A DNA stretch of 43,985 nucleotides from Cyclobacteriaceae bacterium (lineage in GTDB: Bacteria > Bacteroidota > Bacteroidia > Cytophagales > Cyclobacteriaceae): assembly GCA_028279155.1 (NCBI GenBank), contig JANQST010000344.1:1-43985 (forward strand), given 5' to 3'. Both the position numbers and the translations under genes were made by a program. The notes beneath the pieces were generated by a model, which did not search any database, was not told the DNA's origin, and worked only from the letters and a program-made list of their open reading frames with translations. Shown here piece by piece: positions 1-8,024 of this stretch (the first letter of the stretch is position 1; the number at the start of each line of letters is the position of its first letter).

Positions 1-1
1 T

Positions 2-136
2 GCCGGTGGGATCATCCCTGAACCAGACCATCAGACTCTCTATGATGCTGGGGTCTCCGAAATTTTCGGACCCGGTACTGTTATCGCTATTGCCGCTCAA
101 AAAATTCTTAACACATTGATGGCAAAAGAGTCGTAG
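2..136 (+). CDS. Methylmalonyl-CoA mutase, C-terminal end (partial)
   Basis: Only the last 44 residues are in the window; the gene starts to the left. They include GGIIP, LYDAGV and IFGPGT, which match the end of the cobalamin-binding domain of methylmalonyl-CoA mutase and related acyl-CoA mutases, where the FGPGT loop lies near the nucleotide tail of B12. The enzyme interconverts methylmalonyl-CoA and succinyl-CoA in the cytoplasm. The presence of its GTPase chaperone meaB about 7 kb downstream and of B12 uptake genes beyond that supports the call. The fragment cannot show whether this is the large subunit, a fused mutase, or another B12 mutase such as isobutyryl-CoA mutase. Confidence 0.78.
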   Translation, partial: AGGIIPEPDHQTLYDAGVSEIFGPGTVIAIAAQKILNTLMAKES

Positions 137-175
137 CAATTCGATAAATTTATTGTCCTCAAAATCCAATATTTA

Positions 176-3100
176 ATGAAAAATTTACAATTTATCACCG
201 TAGTTGTATGCTTTCTAGTAGCGACATCCACCAATGCGCAATACGAAAAATCCATAGATAAGGCGGAAGCAAAATATGAAGTTGGGAACTATTCAGGAGC
301 ATCAGCTGACATTGCCAAAATGCTTAAAAAGGCTACCAAGAAGCTAGGCGAGAAGAATCCATTCAATGCAATCGGCCTAATTAAGCAAGCCAAAATTAAT
401 GTTGGCTTAGGCCAGTTAACCGATGTATTGGATCCCCTTGAAAGAGGAATTGCCATGAGTGAAGAAGTGAACGGTCTTGAATCAGCAGAACACGGGTTTA
501 TCCTTGTAGAAGCTGCAGATGTGCTAATCGAATACGGTCATTTCCGGCTGGCGGGTGAATATTTAGAGCAAGCGGAGAAATCATTCGAAAGTTCAGGATC
601 CATGATCGAAGACATCAAAGCAAGTATTGAAGTTCAAAAAGCACAGGTACTTGATGGAAAGGGGTTCTATAGCGATGCAATCAAATTAGTTGATAATCAG
701 GCAGATTATTATTTACAGCGTGCTATGGCTGCTGAAGGCAGTAAGAAAAAACGAGAAGGAAGAACGTCAGAATTTGCAAAGCTCATCATCGTAAAGGCAA
801 ATGCCCTACGAAAAATGGGAGACTATATAAGAGCAGATTCAGCTTTCGTCTTCAATGATCGCTGGATAGATGACAACATGAAGAAAAGTCACCTACTCTG
901 GGCGCAGAATGCATTCCTCAATGCCAAACTCCTGGAAGAAAGTGGCTTGGCAGTGGAAGCTCAGGTTAAGCTATTCGAAGATGCTTATGTCTGGGCAATT
1001 CGAAAATATGAGTTTTCACACAATACAGTGATGTCTATGCAGGCCAACCTCATGCGTGCCTACTATAGAACAGGGAAAAAAGGCAAGCTTAACATTACCA
1101 CCAATGACTTCAAGAAAGCATTAAGGGAATTCAAAAAAACAAGTATTCATAACCTTGCTGAAGACAAAATGGATCTGAATTTCGATTTGGCGGATCAGGA
1201 TGTCAAGAGATTGGAAGATAAAGTCAACAAGCTATTAAGTGAACCTGCTGTTCCTCAAATGCATCTCGAACGAGTAGAACTTCTTGAATTTGCTAAAAAA
1301 GTAGCTTTGCTTGCCGGCCGTCATAAAAACACCGAAGGATATGATACACAAATATTGACGATTAAAGAGGAACTCTTAGGAAAAGAAGCTCCTGACTATC
1401 ATCTCACAAAAGTAAAGCTTGCAAACTATTACGTTGACTACACCGATAAATTCGAAGAAGCTGAACAAATCTACGAGGAGAGTTACAGAGGGATAGTAGA
1501 AAAAGAAATTACCGATGGGCATGTAGATTACCTGGATATCCAAAACCATCTGGCAACTTTTTATGAGGAGTCAGACAACTATGAGGAAGCTTCAAGAATT
1601 CTTGACATTGCGCTTTTAGCAGCAAGAAAAAAGTATGATAACAGGGATATCGAATATGGAAAGGAACTTGACAAAATTGCTAACCTGCAAATAAACATCG
1701 GAGAATACGATAAGGCTACAGACAATCTTGAAGAGGCTCTAGACATCATGTCTGAATCAAAGGTTGAAGAATCAGGGGCTTATATGGCAGGTGCTTTGAT
1801 TACAGAAGCGAAATTACTTTCCATCAAGGGCCAATTTGATGAGGCAGAGGATAACATCTACAACTCTGATCGTCTTCAAAATCGAAGCGTATTGACACTA
1901 GAAACCTCCGGATTAGATTATGTCGATGATCTCGGCGGGCTATACCTCAATATTGGAAGATATTCAGATGCTGAAAAAGCTTTGTCAGAATCATTGAAAG
2001 AAAAAACGGCTCAATTCGGGCCATCAAGTCGTCATTTGAATACACCGTTGATTCTTAATGCAAAACTGAATCTGATCAAAGGTGACTATACTGAAGCGGA
2101 GCAATTGTCCAGAAGAGCAAACACAATTACCATAGCTGCTTTTGGTGAGGAGTCTTCGAAAGTAGTTCCGTCCATTCTTCAGCTTGCAGATGTTTATGTT
2201 ACCATTGGCGATTTTGAAAAGGCCGAAACGCTTTTGAAAAATGCAATAAGAATTCAAAAGAATAAGTTTGGTGAGGAGCATATTGATGTAGCCAAGTCTA
2301 CTTCCAGGCTCGCTTTGGTTTATTTTTTCCAGGAGAAACCATTGACTCAAGTCCAGTCGCTATTCCAGGAAGCAGAGCGTATTATTGGCAAAAAGCTTGG
2401 ATCTGAAAACCCAACCTATGCTGAAATCCTGAAAAATATGGCTATTGCAAACATTGCTTCAGGTAATTATTCACTTGCCTTTAGTTACCTGAGCCAGGCG
2501 GAGAGCATCTGGTCGAAACGAATTGGGAAAAGAAACAACATCAACGCAGCAAGTGCAGCGGTTTTAAAAGGCGATATCTATTACAAACAAAGGAATTATA
2601 CAGAAGCTGAGAAGTTCTATGAAAATGCACGCAGGCAGTACGATCGGGTTTTTAGTAAGACGCACCCAGAGTTTGTAAAAGTTCAGTCGAAACTAAGCAA
2701 GACCTACTTCATGCAAGCAAGGTATAAGGACTCGCAGGATGAGATGGAAGAAGTACTTGCCAACTACAAGAACTTTATCAGTGAATACTTCCCTGCACTC
2801 AGTGAGCGGGAAAAAGCTAAATTTTGGAATACGATCAAAGCGGATTATGAATTCTATAACACACTGATCATAAGTAGAAACAGGAGCGCCAAATACATTG
2901 GCGAGTTGTATAACAATGCCCTCCTTACCAAGGCTCTCTTGTTGAACTCCTCTATTAAAGTGCGTCAAAGAATCATGAACAGCGGAGATGAAGAGCTGGT
3001 ATCGATGTACAGCAAGTGGATTGAAGAGAAAGAGCTTCTAACCGCAGCCTTGTCAATGAGTACGCAAGATCTCGCTACTAATGGTATCGATCCGGCTGCA

Positions 3101-4375
3101 CTTTCGAACAGTCTTGAATTGTTAGAAAAAAATATGAGTTTGAAATCGGAAATTTTCGCCGAATCAGCTGATAATCAACCTGTTGTTTGGGAGAATATAA
3201 AAGAGTCTCTTGGACCTAATGAGGTTGCTATTGAAATGGTCCGGTTTAGGCTCTTCGATCACGCATTCACAGATTCTGTGATGTACGCGCTTATCTATGT
3301 GAAAGGAGATAAACGATCTGAACCAAAAATGATCTTGTTGGAAGATGGTGAAGAATTGGAACAGCGCTACCTGAAAACATATCGAAACAGTATCAAATTC
3401 AAAATCTCGGATAGGTTCTCCTATGAAAAATTCTGGGCCCCTATTGAAAATGAAATTGGTATCGTATCCACTCTCTATGTATCTCCTGATGGGGTATACA
3501 ACCAAATTAATTTGGAAGCCATACCAACACCTGATGGTAGGTATGTTCTGGACAACTCCAATATAGTTCTTGTCAGTAATACTAAAGACCTCTATGTAAG
3601 TAAGCAGAAAAGTAAACCTGTGGCAGAAAAGGAAATTGCTATGATGTTTGGAAACCCGCAGTTTTATGTCACTACTCAGCCAGGAAGTCCACTTCCGAGC
3701 TCAGGGCTGAGCCGGACTACTGCAGAAGTTGTTAGTCCACTTCCGGGAACAGAAAGAGAAATCCAGGAGCTAAATGAGCTGCTGGATAGAAAAGGATGGG
3801 AAACCGAGCTCTATACTGAGGTAAACGCAACAGAAAACTCAATTAAGGAAGTTTCCAATCCAAGAATCTTCCATGTAGCTACGCACGGTTTCTTTAAGGA
3901 TGAGAAAAAGGCCTCTAGCCTGGATCAAGAATTCAACGAAAGTGCTGCGTATGATAATCCCTTGCTAAAAACCGGCCTCTTACTAACTGGCGCGGGCGAT
4001 ATTTTAAATCAGACACAGTTTAATTACAATGTCAACAACGGGATTCTAACCGCATATGAAGCAATGAACCTCAACCTGGATCAAACAGACCTTGTTGTGC
4101 TCTCCGCTTGCGAAACAGGCCTTGGGGAGCTTCAAGCTGGAGAAGGTGTTTACGGTCTGCAACGTGCATTCCTTGTGGCCGGAGCCAGAACGATTATCAT
4201 GAGTCTCTTTAAAGTAAGTGATGAGGCTACCCAGCAGTTGATGATTAAGTTCTATAGGAAATGGATCGAAACAGGTAACAAACGACAGGCATTTATAGAT
4301 GCTAAGAAAGAGATTCGTAACGAATACCGTGATCCAATCTATTGGGGTCCATTTGTAATGATCGGATTGGATTAA
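176..4375 (+). CDS. Exported TPR-repeat protein with C-terminal CHAT caspase-like protease domain
   Basis: This 1399-residue protein starts with a signal peptide (hydrophobic stretch about residues 5-20, then TNAQ). Residues about 25-900 are helical, with many tetratricopeptide-like units such as DYTEAEQL, NYTEAEKFYENA and FEKAETLLKNA. The last 300-350 residues form a CHAT domain. The likely catalytic pair is His1237 in VATHG and Cys1312 in LSACETG, and the chain ends in the usual YWGPFVMIG. CHAT domains are clan CD cysteine peptidases related to caspases and separase; TPRs usually bind partners or substrates. The signal peptide places the enzyme in the periplasm or outside, which differs from cytoplasmic defence CHAT proteases. 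It converges on a FecR-like/CHASE2 gene pair. The family is clear; the substrate is unknown. Confidence 0.9.
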   Translation: MKNLQFITVVVCFLVATSTNAQYEKSIDKAEAKYEVGNYSGASADIAKMLKKATKKLGEKNPFNAIGLIKQAKINVGLGQLTDVLDPLERGIAMSEEVNGLESAEHGFILVEAADVLIEYGHFRLAGEYLEQAEKSFESSGSMIEDIKASIEVQKAQVLDGKGFYSDAIKLVDNQADYYLQRAMAAEGSKKKREGRTSEFAKLIIVKANALRKMGDYIRADSAFVFNDRWIDDNMKKSHLLWAQNAFLNAKLLEESGLAVEAQVKLFEDAYVWAIRKYEFSHNTVMSMQANLMRAYYRTGKKGKLNITTNDFKKALREFKKTSIHNLAEDKMDLNFDLADQDVKRLEDKVNKLLSEPAVPQMHLERVELLEFAKKVALLAGRHKNTEGYDTQILTIKEELLGKEAPDYHLTKVKLANYYVDYTDKFEEAEQIYEESYRGIVEKEITDGHVDYLDIQNHLATFYEESDNYEEASRILDIALLAARKKYDNRDIEYGKELDKIANLQINIGEYDKATDNLEEALDIMSESKVEESGAYMAGALITEAKLLSIKGQFDEAEDNIYNSDRLQNRSVLTLETSGLDYVDDLGGLYLNIGRYSDAEKALSESLKEKTAQFGPSSRHLNTPLILNAKLNLIKGDYTEAEQLSRRANTITIAAFGEESSKVVPSILQLADVYVTIGDFEKAETLLKNAIRIQKNKFGEEHIDVAKSTSRLALVYFFQEKPLTQVQSLFQEAERIIGKKLGSENPTYAEILKNMAIANIASGNYSLAFSYLSQAESIWSKRIGKRNNINAASAAVLKGDIYYKQRNYTEAEKFYENARRQYDRVFSKTHPEFVKVQSKLSKTYFMQARYKDSQDEMEEVLANYKNFISEYFPALSEREKAKFWNTIKADYEFYNTLIISRNRSAKYIGELYNNALLTKALLLNSSIKVRQRIMNSGDEELVSMYSKWIEEKELLTAALSMSTQDLATNGIDPAALSNSLELLEKNMSLKSEIFAESADNQPVVWENIKESLGPNEVAIEMVRFRLFDHAFTDSVMYALIYVKGDKRSEPKMILLEDGEELEQRYLKTYRNSIKFKISDRFSYEKFWAPIENEIGIVSTLYVSPDGVYNQINLEAIPTPDGRYVLDNSNIVLVSNTKDLYVSKQKSKPVAEKEIAMMFGNPQFYVTTQPGSPLPSSGLSRTTAEVVSPLPGTEREIQELNELLDRKGWETELYTEVNATENSIKEVSNPRIFHVATHGFFKDEKKASSLDQEFNESAAYDNPLLKTGLLLTGAGDILNQTQFNYNVNNGILTAYEAMNLNLDQTDLVVLSACETGLGELQAGEGVYGLQRAFLVAGARTIIMSLFKVSDEATQQLMIKFYRKWIETGNKRQAFIDAKKEIRNEYRDPIYWGPFVMIGLD

Positions 4376-4396
4376 GAATCCCTGAACCAAAACAAG

Positions 4397-4426
4397 AAAA
4401 GGCTATGATTTCTCATAGCCTTTTTT
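4397..4426 (+). terminator. Rho-independent terminator of the TPR-CHAT gene
   Basis: A perfect 8-bp stem (GGCTATGA at 4401-4408, TCATAGCC at 4413-4420) with a 4-nt loop is followed by six T. It lies 22 nt after the stop codon. The A-run before the stem lets it extend and may make it work in both directions. Confidence 0.9.
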
Positions 4427-4480
4427 AATTATGGAACTATCACGTAAAGATTTCTTAATCAATAACACTTGTTGATTAGA

Positions 4481-4516
4481 ATTTGTTAGTCCCTTTTGAG
4501 TTAAGTACTAACAAAT
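4481..4516. repeat. Inverted repeat between convergent genes
   Basis: ATTTGTTAGT (4481-4490) and ACTAACAAAT (4507-4516) are perfect 10-bp complements separated by 16 nt. There is no U-tract, so it is not a standard terminator. It lies in the 284-nt gap between the ends of two convergent genes, where the only other structure I see is the two terminators. Confidence 0.45.
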
Positions 4517-4604
4517 CCAAATTGAATTTAGAGGCCATTAACTACATGGTGGAATTAATCAATTCATTTCGAACATCTCACCAGTTGAAATAAAAATCTC
4601 CTCT

Positions 4605-4637
4605 AATAAAAAACCCGATCGCTAATCGCAATCGGGT
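4605..4637 (-). terminator. Terminator of the CHASE2/FecR-like unit
   Basis: On the minus strand, ACCCGAT (4637 to 4631) pairs with ATCGGGT (4619 to 4613), with further pairing possible in the loop, followed by a T-run across 4612-4607. It lies about 22 nt beyond the stop of the FecR-like gene and ends that transcription unit. Confidence 0.85.
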
Positions 4638-4659
4638 CTCAATTCATACACTCAATGTT

Positions 4660-5607
4660 TTACTCTTGGTTTCTCTCTTCGAAGATCTTGATACCGTTTC
4701 TTTCAAGGATATCTCTTCGCAGTTCCTCAAAGTCTTGTACTTCGGGGCTCAATTCAATTGCCTCTTGCATCTTAGTCAGGGCATCCAGAATCAATCCATT
4801 TTCTTCGTAGAAAGAAGCATAGATTACTTTTCCAAGAGGTCCTTCTTCAGAAACCTCAGACTGCAATGCAGTAAGTCCTTCTTGATATTGTGAGGCATCA
4901 TCTCCCTTCAATTTCTTAATACCTATGGTTCCAGAAGTAACTTCAAGGTTTTCTTTTGCTTTGACTGTCAAAATATACAGGCCTTCATCATTTTTCAACT
5001 CAGGCTTTGTGAAGTCAAGGTTTACTGCGTTCCCAGCAACTTCTTCCTTGTAGATCTCTTCATCAAAAATATTTTTTACAGTAACAACATATTCATTGGC
5101 TTCAATGCCTTCCGGGCTATCCCAGGTAATAATGGCATTGTCTCCAATAACTCTAACTTCATTTGGCAACAATACTTTGATGCTTGCATCGCCAGCTAAT
5201 GCCCTGGAAACCGCTCCAGTCGCATTTAGACGCGATCTGTAGTTCGTGTTTTCCTTCTCATTCATCTTGTTGGCAAGGAACGTAGCATATCGGCTTGAAA
5301 CGCTTGCAGTCTTAGTATTAACCTTTTTTTCAAGGTCCGCTACTTTTTGACTTCCAGGTGTTCTAACCTCCAGAGTTTTTCCGGATTTATGCATTAGTCC
5401 AATGTATGCACCTTGTGAAGCAATTAATTCATCGCCAGCATTCAATGTTGCACCAGTTTTAAGAGCAACGGCGGTGGCGGCACCTGAACGTTTAACTGTG
5501 TTTTGACCTTTATTGGCAAGAACTCTAAAAACGTAGCCCTGACCATAGGCCATTTCAACAGCAAATACGAGCAGTAGTGTAAGTGTGATCGAAACAACTT
5601 TTCTCAT
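4660..5607 (-). CDS. Exported protein with FecR-like N-terminal domain
   Basis: The 315-residue product has a signal peptide (MRKVVSITLTLLLVFAVEMA, then YGQ). Residues about 25-95 resemble a FecR-type beta domain: GATLNAGDELIASQGAYIGLMHKSGKTL fits the usual pattern of a threshold-and-glycine-rich beta structure, split here as GATLNAGDEL and YIGLMHKSGK. Residues about 145-230 (VIGDNAIITWDSPEG and on) look like an Ig or fibronectin-type beta domain, and the last 70 residues are helical and TPR-like. It is the downstream gene of a unit with the CHASE2 gene, 31 nt away. Unlike classical FecR it has no transmembrane anti-sigma segment and no sigma factor beside it, so a structural or scaffold role in the envelope is more likely. 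Function unknown. Confidence 0.72.
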   Translation of the reverse strand: MRKVVSITLTLLLVFAVEMAYGQGYVFRVLANKGQNTVKRSGAATAVALKTGATLNAGDELIASQGAYIGLMHKSGKTLEVRTPGSQKVADLEKKVNTKTASVSSRYATFLANKMNEKENTNYRSRLNATGAVSRALAGDASIKVLLPNEVRVIGDNAIITWDSPEGIEANEYVVTVKNIFDEEIYKEEVAGNAVNLDFTKPELKNDEGLYILTVKAKENLEVTSGTIGIKKLKGDDASQYQEGLTALQSEVSEEGPLGKVIYASFYEENGLILDALTKMQEAIELSPEVQDFEELRRDILERNGIKIFEERNQE

Positions 5608-5638
5608 GATAATTCCAATTTGATCGGTTTTTTACAAT

Positions 5639-6886
5639 TTATAAACGTGATACTTTAAACAATTCTCTTCGCCCTTCTCTTGAGAGCGCATTTTTGACTA
5701 CTCCATAATAAACCTCCAACCCATCTCCTGATACTGCAACTGCAAACAAAAGGATCGTTAAATCCAGTTTTATGTTGTATAGATCAAGCGCGTATATCAT
5801 TATATATGGTAGTCCTATTAATTCAACAACTTGTATAACCTTCGTGACACCATCGTACCACTTAGGTAATTTTTTATAGATCCAAGAGAAGATCATGATA
5901 TTCAAGAACAAGACAACAATCATTATTGTCCATTTTTGAACCTCTGAGAGATAAGATATGTAATCCTCATTCAATATCATCGAAACTATGTTCGCATGAA
6001 CCACCCCTCCATACATATCTGGAAATGCCCGTCCGATATAAATTTCATTTAGAGGAGTGAAATATTTATCCTCTAAAGATTCTCGATCTCCCAGGTATTT
6101 TCCCAGGTAACAAAATATTACAACTTTGCCTTCAATCATTTCGGGAACGTAATTCCCAAGAAAAACATCAGACACATCAAGTGCCGCAAACTTTGTTCCG
6201 AATTTGGTCGCTCCATAATCAAGCACATTGCCTCGATAGTTAACGATTTCTTCTTCTTTAGCAGTTTGTAGAAACTTGTCAACTTTTTCAGGTGACATGT
6301 AGGATGCCAGCTTAACCGCAAATGCTTGTTGTTCTGTACCATCCGCCAATGTCAGTATCGGAGTAAATAACCTACACATCTTCAAATCTTCCTGAACACT
6401 CGCATCAGTGACCAGGTTAGCATGTGCAGAGTCTGAATTCCATGTGAACATCGGCCATGAAGTAACCAAAGAATCAAATTCATCGGTCTCTATGTTGTGC
6501 AACACCTTTGTTACCATTACCAAATTCTCAACCCTTCCCAGTGCATCCATCAGCATCAAATCACCTAGCGTGTCTTCTTTCGGGAAATGAAAAAATGTAT
6601 CCATTCCTAAAACTGCAGGATTGTACTGACTGATTGAATCAACCATCATTGCAATTCCTGCCCTGGATTCCTGCGCAATATTGACCAGAACTACGTCCTG
6701 ATCTGCAATTGGATCATCCAGGAGTTGTGAAAAATACACATCAGTGAATTCCATGTCTGAGAAAGCTTCTCCTATTGGATCCATTATGTCAAAGACCTTG
6801 AAGGCTGTGAGACTACTAAAAAGCCCCATTAAGCCCAAAATAAAAATCGTTCCTAGGATTACGTCAAGCCAAAATCTTCTAAACAT
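5639..6886 (-). CDS. CHASE2-domain membrane protein without an output domain
   Basis: The 415-residue protein has one N-terminal membrane helix (about residues 10-28), an extracytoplasmic domain of about 280 residues and three C-terminal membrane helices, starting near WTIMIVVLFLNIMIFSW. This is the layout of CHASE2 sensors; the segments DVVLVNIAQESR, NPAVLGMDTFF and KVVIFCYLGKYLGD match the family pattern. CHASE2 is normally followed by a kinase, cyclase or CHAT domain, but here the chain ends about 25 residues after the last helix, so any output must be through partners. It is the first gene of a unit with the FecR-like protein and lies divergent from meaB. It could sense an envelope ligand for the CHAT protein; that link rests on proximity only. 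Confidence 0.8.
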   Translation of the reverse strand: MFRRFWLDVILGTIFILGLMGLFSSLTAFKVFDIMDPIGEAFSDMEFTDVYFSQLLDDPIADQDVVLVNIAQESRAGIAMMVDSISQYNPAVLGMDTFFHFPKEDTLGDLMLMDALGRVENLVMVTKVLHNIETDEFDSLVTSWPMFTWNSDSAHANLVTDASVQEDLKMCRLFTPILTLADGTEQQAFAVKLASYMSPEKVDKFLQTAKEEEIVNYRGNVLDYGATKFGTKFAALDVSDVFLGNYVPEMIEGKVVIFCYLGKYLGDRESLEDKYFTPLNEIYIGRAFPDMYGGVVHANIVSMILNEDYISYLSEVQKWTIMIVVLFLNIMIFSWIYKKLPKWYDGVTKVIQVVELIGLPYIMIYALDLYNIKLDLTILLFAVAVSGDGLEVYYGVVKNALSREGRRELFKVSRL

Positions 6887-7019
6887 TGCTTTACTTTTAG
6901 AGGGTGAATTAGATTTATGCGATCATTATGCAAGTAATCATTTCTCCCTCATGTGACCAAATCCTAAATTAGAAGATTTAAATTTTTTCTTGAAATTAAA
7001 CAATTTTAACATTAAATGA

Positions 7020-8024
7020 ATGCCTAACGAAACAACTTTTCGGCGAACACCTAAAATTCATCTACAAGCCTTGCTAAATGAGCTATTTAAAGGAGATAAA
7101 ATTTCACTTGGTCGGGCCATTACGATCGTCGAAAGCAAACATCCTGAAGAAAAAAAGATTGCATCTCAACTTATAGATCAGATTCTTCCGCACTCGGGAA
7201 AGAGTTTCAAAATAGGAATCACCGGTGTGCCAGGTGTTGGCAAAAGCACGTTCATAGAAAGTTTTGGAAAAAAACTCACATCAATTGGGAAACGGGTGGC
7301 AGTTCTGTCGATTGATCCTTCAAGTACCAAAACAAAAGGGAGCATACTCGGAGATAAGACCAGAATGCCTGAATTATCGAACGATCCTAATGCATTCATT
7401 CGACCTACAGCAGCTGGGAAAAGTCTCGGAGGGGTTTCTTCTAACACTCGAGAGGCCATTATGCTTTGTGAAGCAGCTGGGTTTGAGATAATTCTAATCG
7501 AGACTGTTGGCGTAGGACAAAGCGAAACCATGGTAAAAGACATGGTTGACTATTTTCTATTGTTGATGCTTGCCGGCAGTGGTGATGAATTGCAGGGGAT
7601 AAAACGAGGAATAATGGAATTAGCTGATCATGTGTTAATTAATAAAGCGGATGGAAATATGCTTGATTCAGCAAAAAATGCCAAAGAGGATTTCAAAAGT
7701 GCGCTTCATCTTTTTCCATCAAACCCTTCCGGCTGGGTAGTACCTGTCGGACTATGCTCTGCTATCAATAAAACAGGAATTGAGGAAGCCTGGGAAACAA
7801 TCAATCAATTTCAAAAACAGATGAAAGCAAGTGGTTGGCTGGAAGCAAACCGAAAAGATCAGGCCATCCAATGGTTCCATGAAAGAATCAATAATCACCT
7901 CATTGATGATTTTTACTCGGATCATGAAAAACAAAACGAAATAAAAGAAAAGGAGGAGATGATCTCCTCCCAAAGGATTTCTGTTCGAAAAGCCATTGAT
8001 GAGCTTTTCAGAAACCGTAGCTGA
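7020..8024 (+). CDS. meaB: Methylmalonyl-CoA mutase-associated GTPase MeaB
   Basis: The 334-residue protein is a G3E-family P-loop GTPase of the MeaB/ArgK group that guards and reloads B12 on methylmalonyl-CoA mutase. Visible motifs are Walker A GVPGVGKS (residues 69-76), the family signatures SIDPSS and GDKTRM, the switch segment ETVGVGQSE, and NKAD for guanine specificity. Length is usual for the family. The ATG is preceded by AT-rich sequence without a clear Shine-Dalgarno. The 3' end overlaps the convergent TonB receptor gene by 17 nt. Its client enzyme ends at the left edge of the window, and B12 uptake genes follow directly, so this is a B12 use-and-supply neighbourhood. Confidence 0.95.
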   Translation: MPNETTFRRTPKIHLQALLNELFKGDKISLGRAITIVESKHPEEKKIASQLIDQILPHSGKSFKIGITGVPGVGKSTFIESFGKKLTSIGKRVAVLSIDPSSTKTKGSILGDKTRMPELSNDPNAFIRPTAAGKSLGGVSSNTREAIMLCEAAGFEIILIETVGVGQSETMVKDMVDYFLLLMLAGSGDELQGIKRGIMELADHVLINKADGNMLDSAKNAKEDFKSALHLFPSNPSGWVVPVGLCSAINKTGIEEAWETINQFQKQMKASGWLEANRKDQAIQWFHERINNHLIDDFYSDHEKQNEIKEKEEMISSQRISVRKAIDELFRNRS

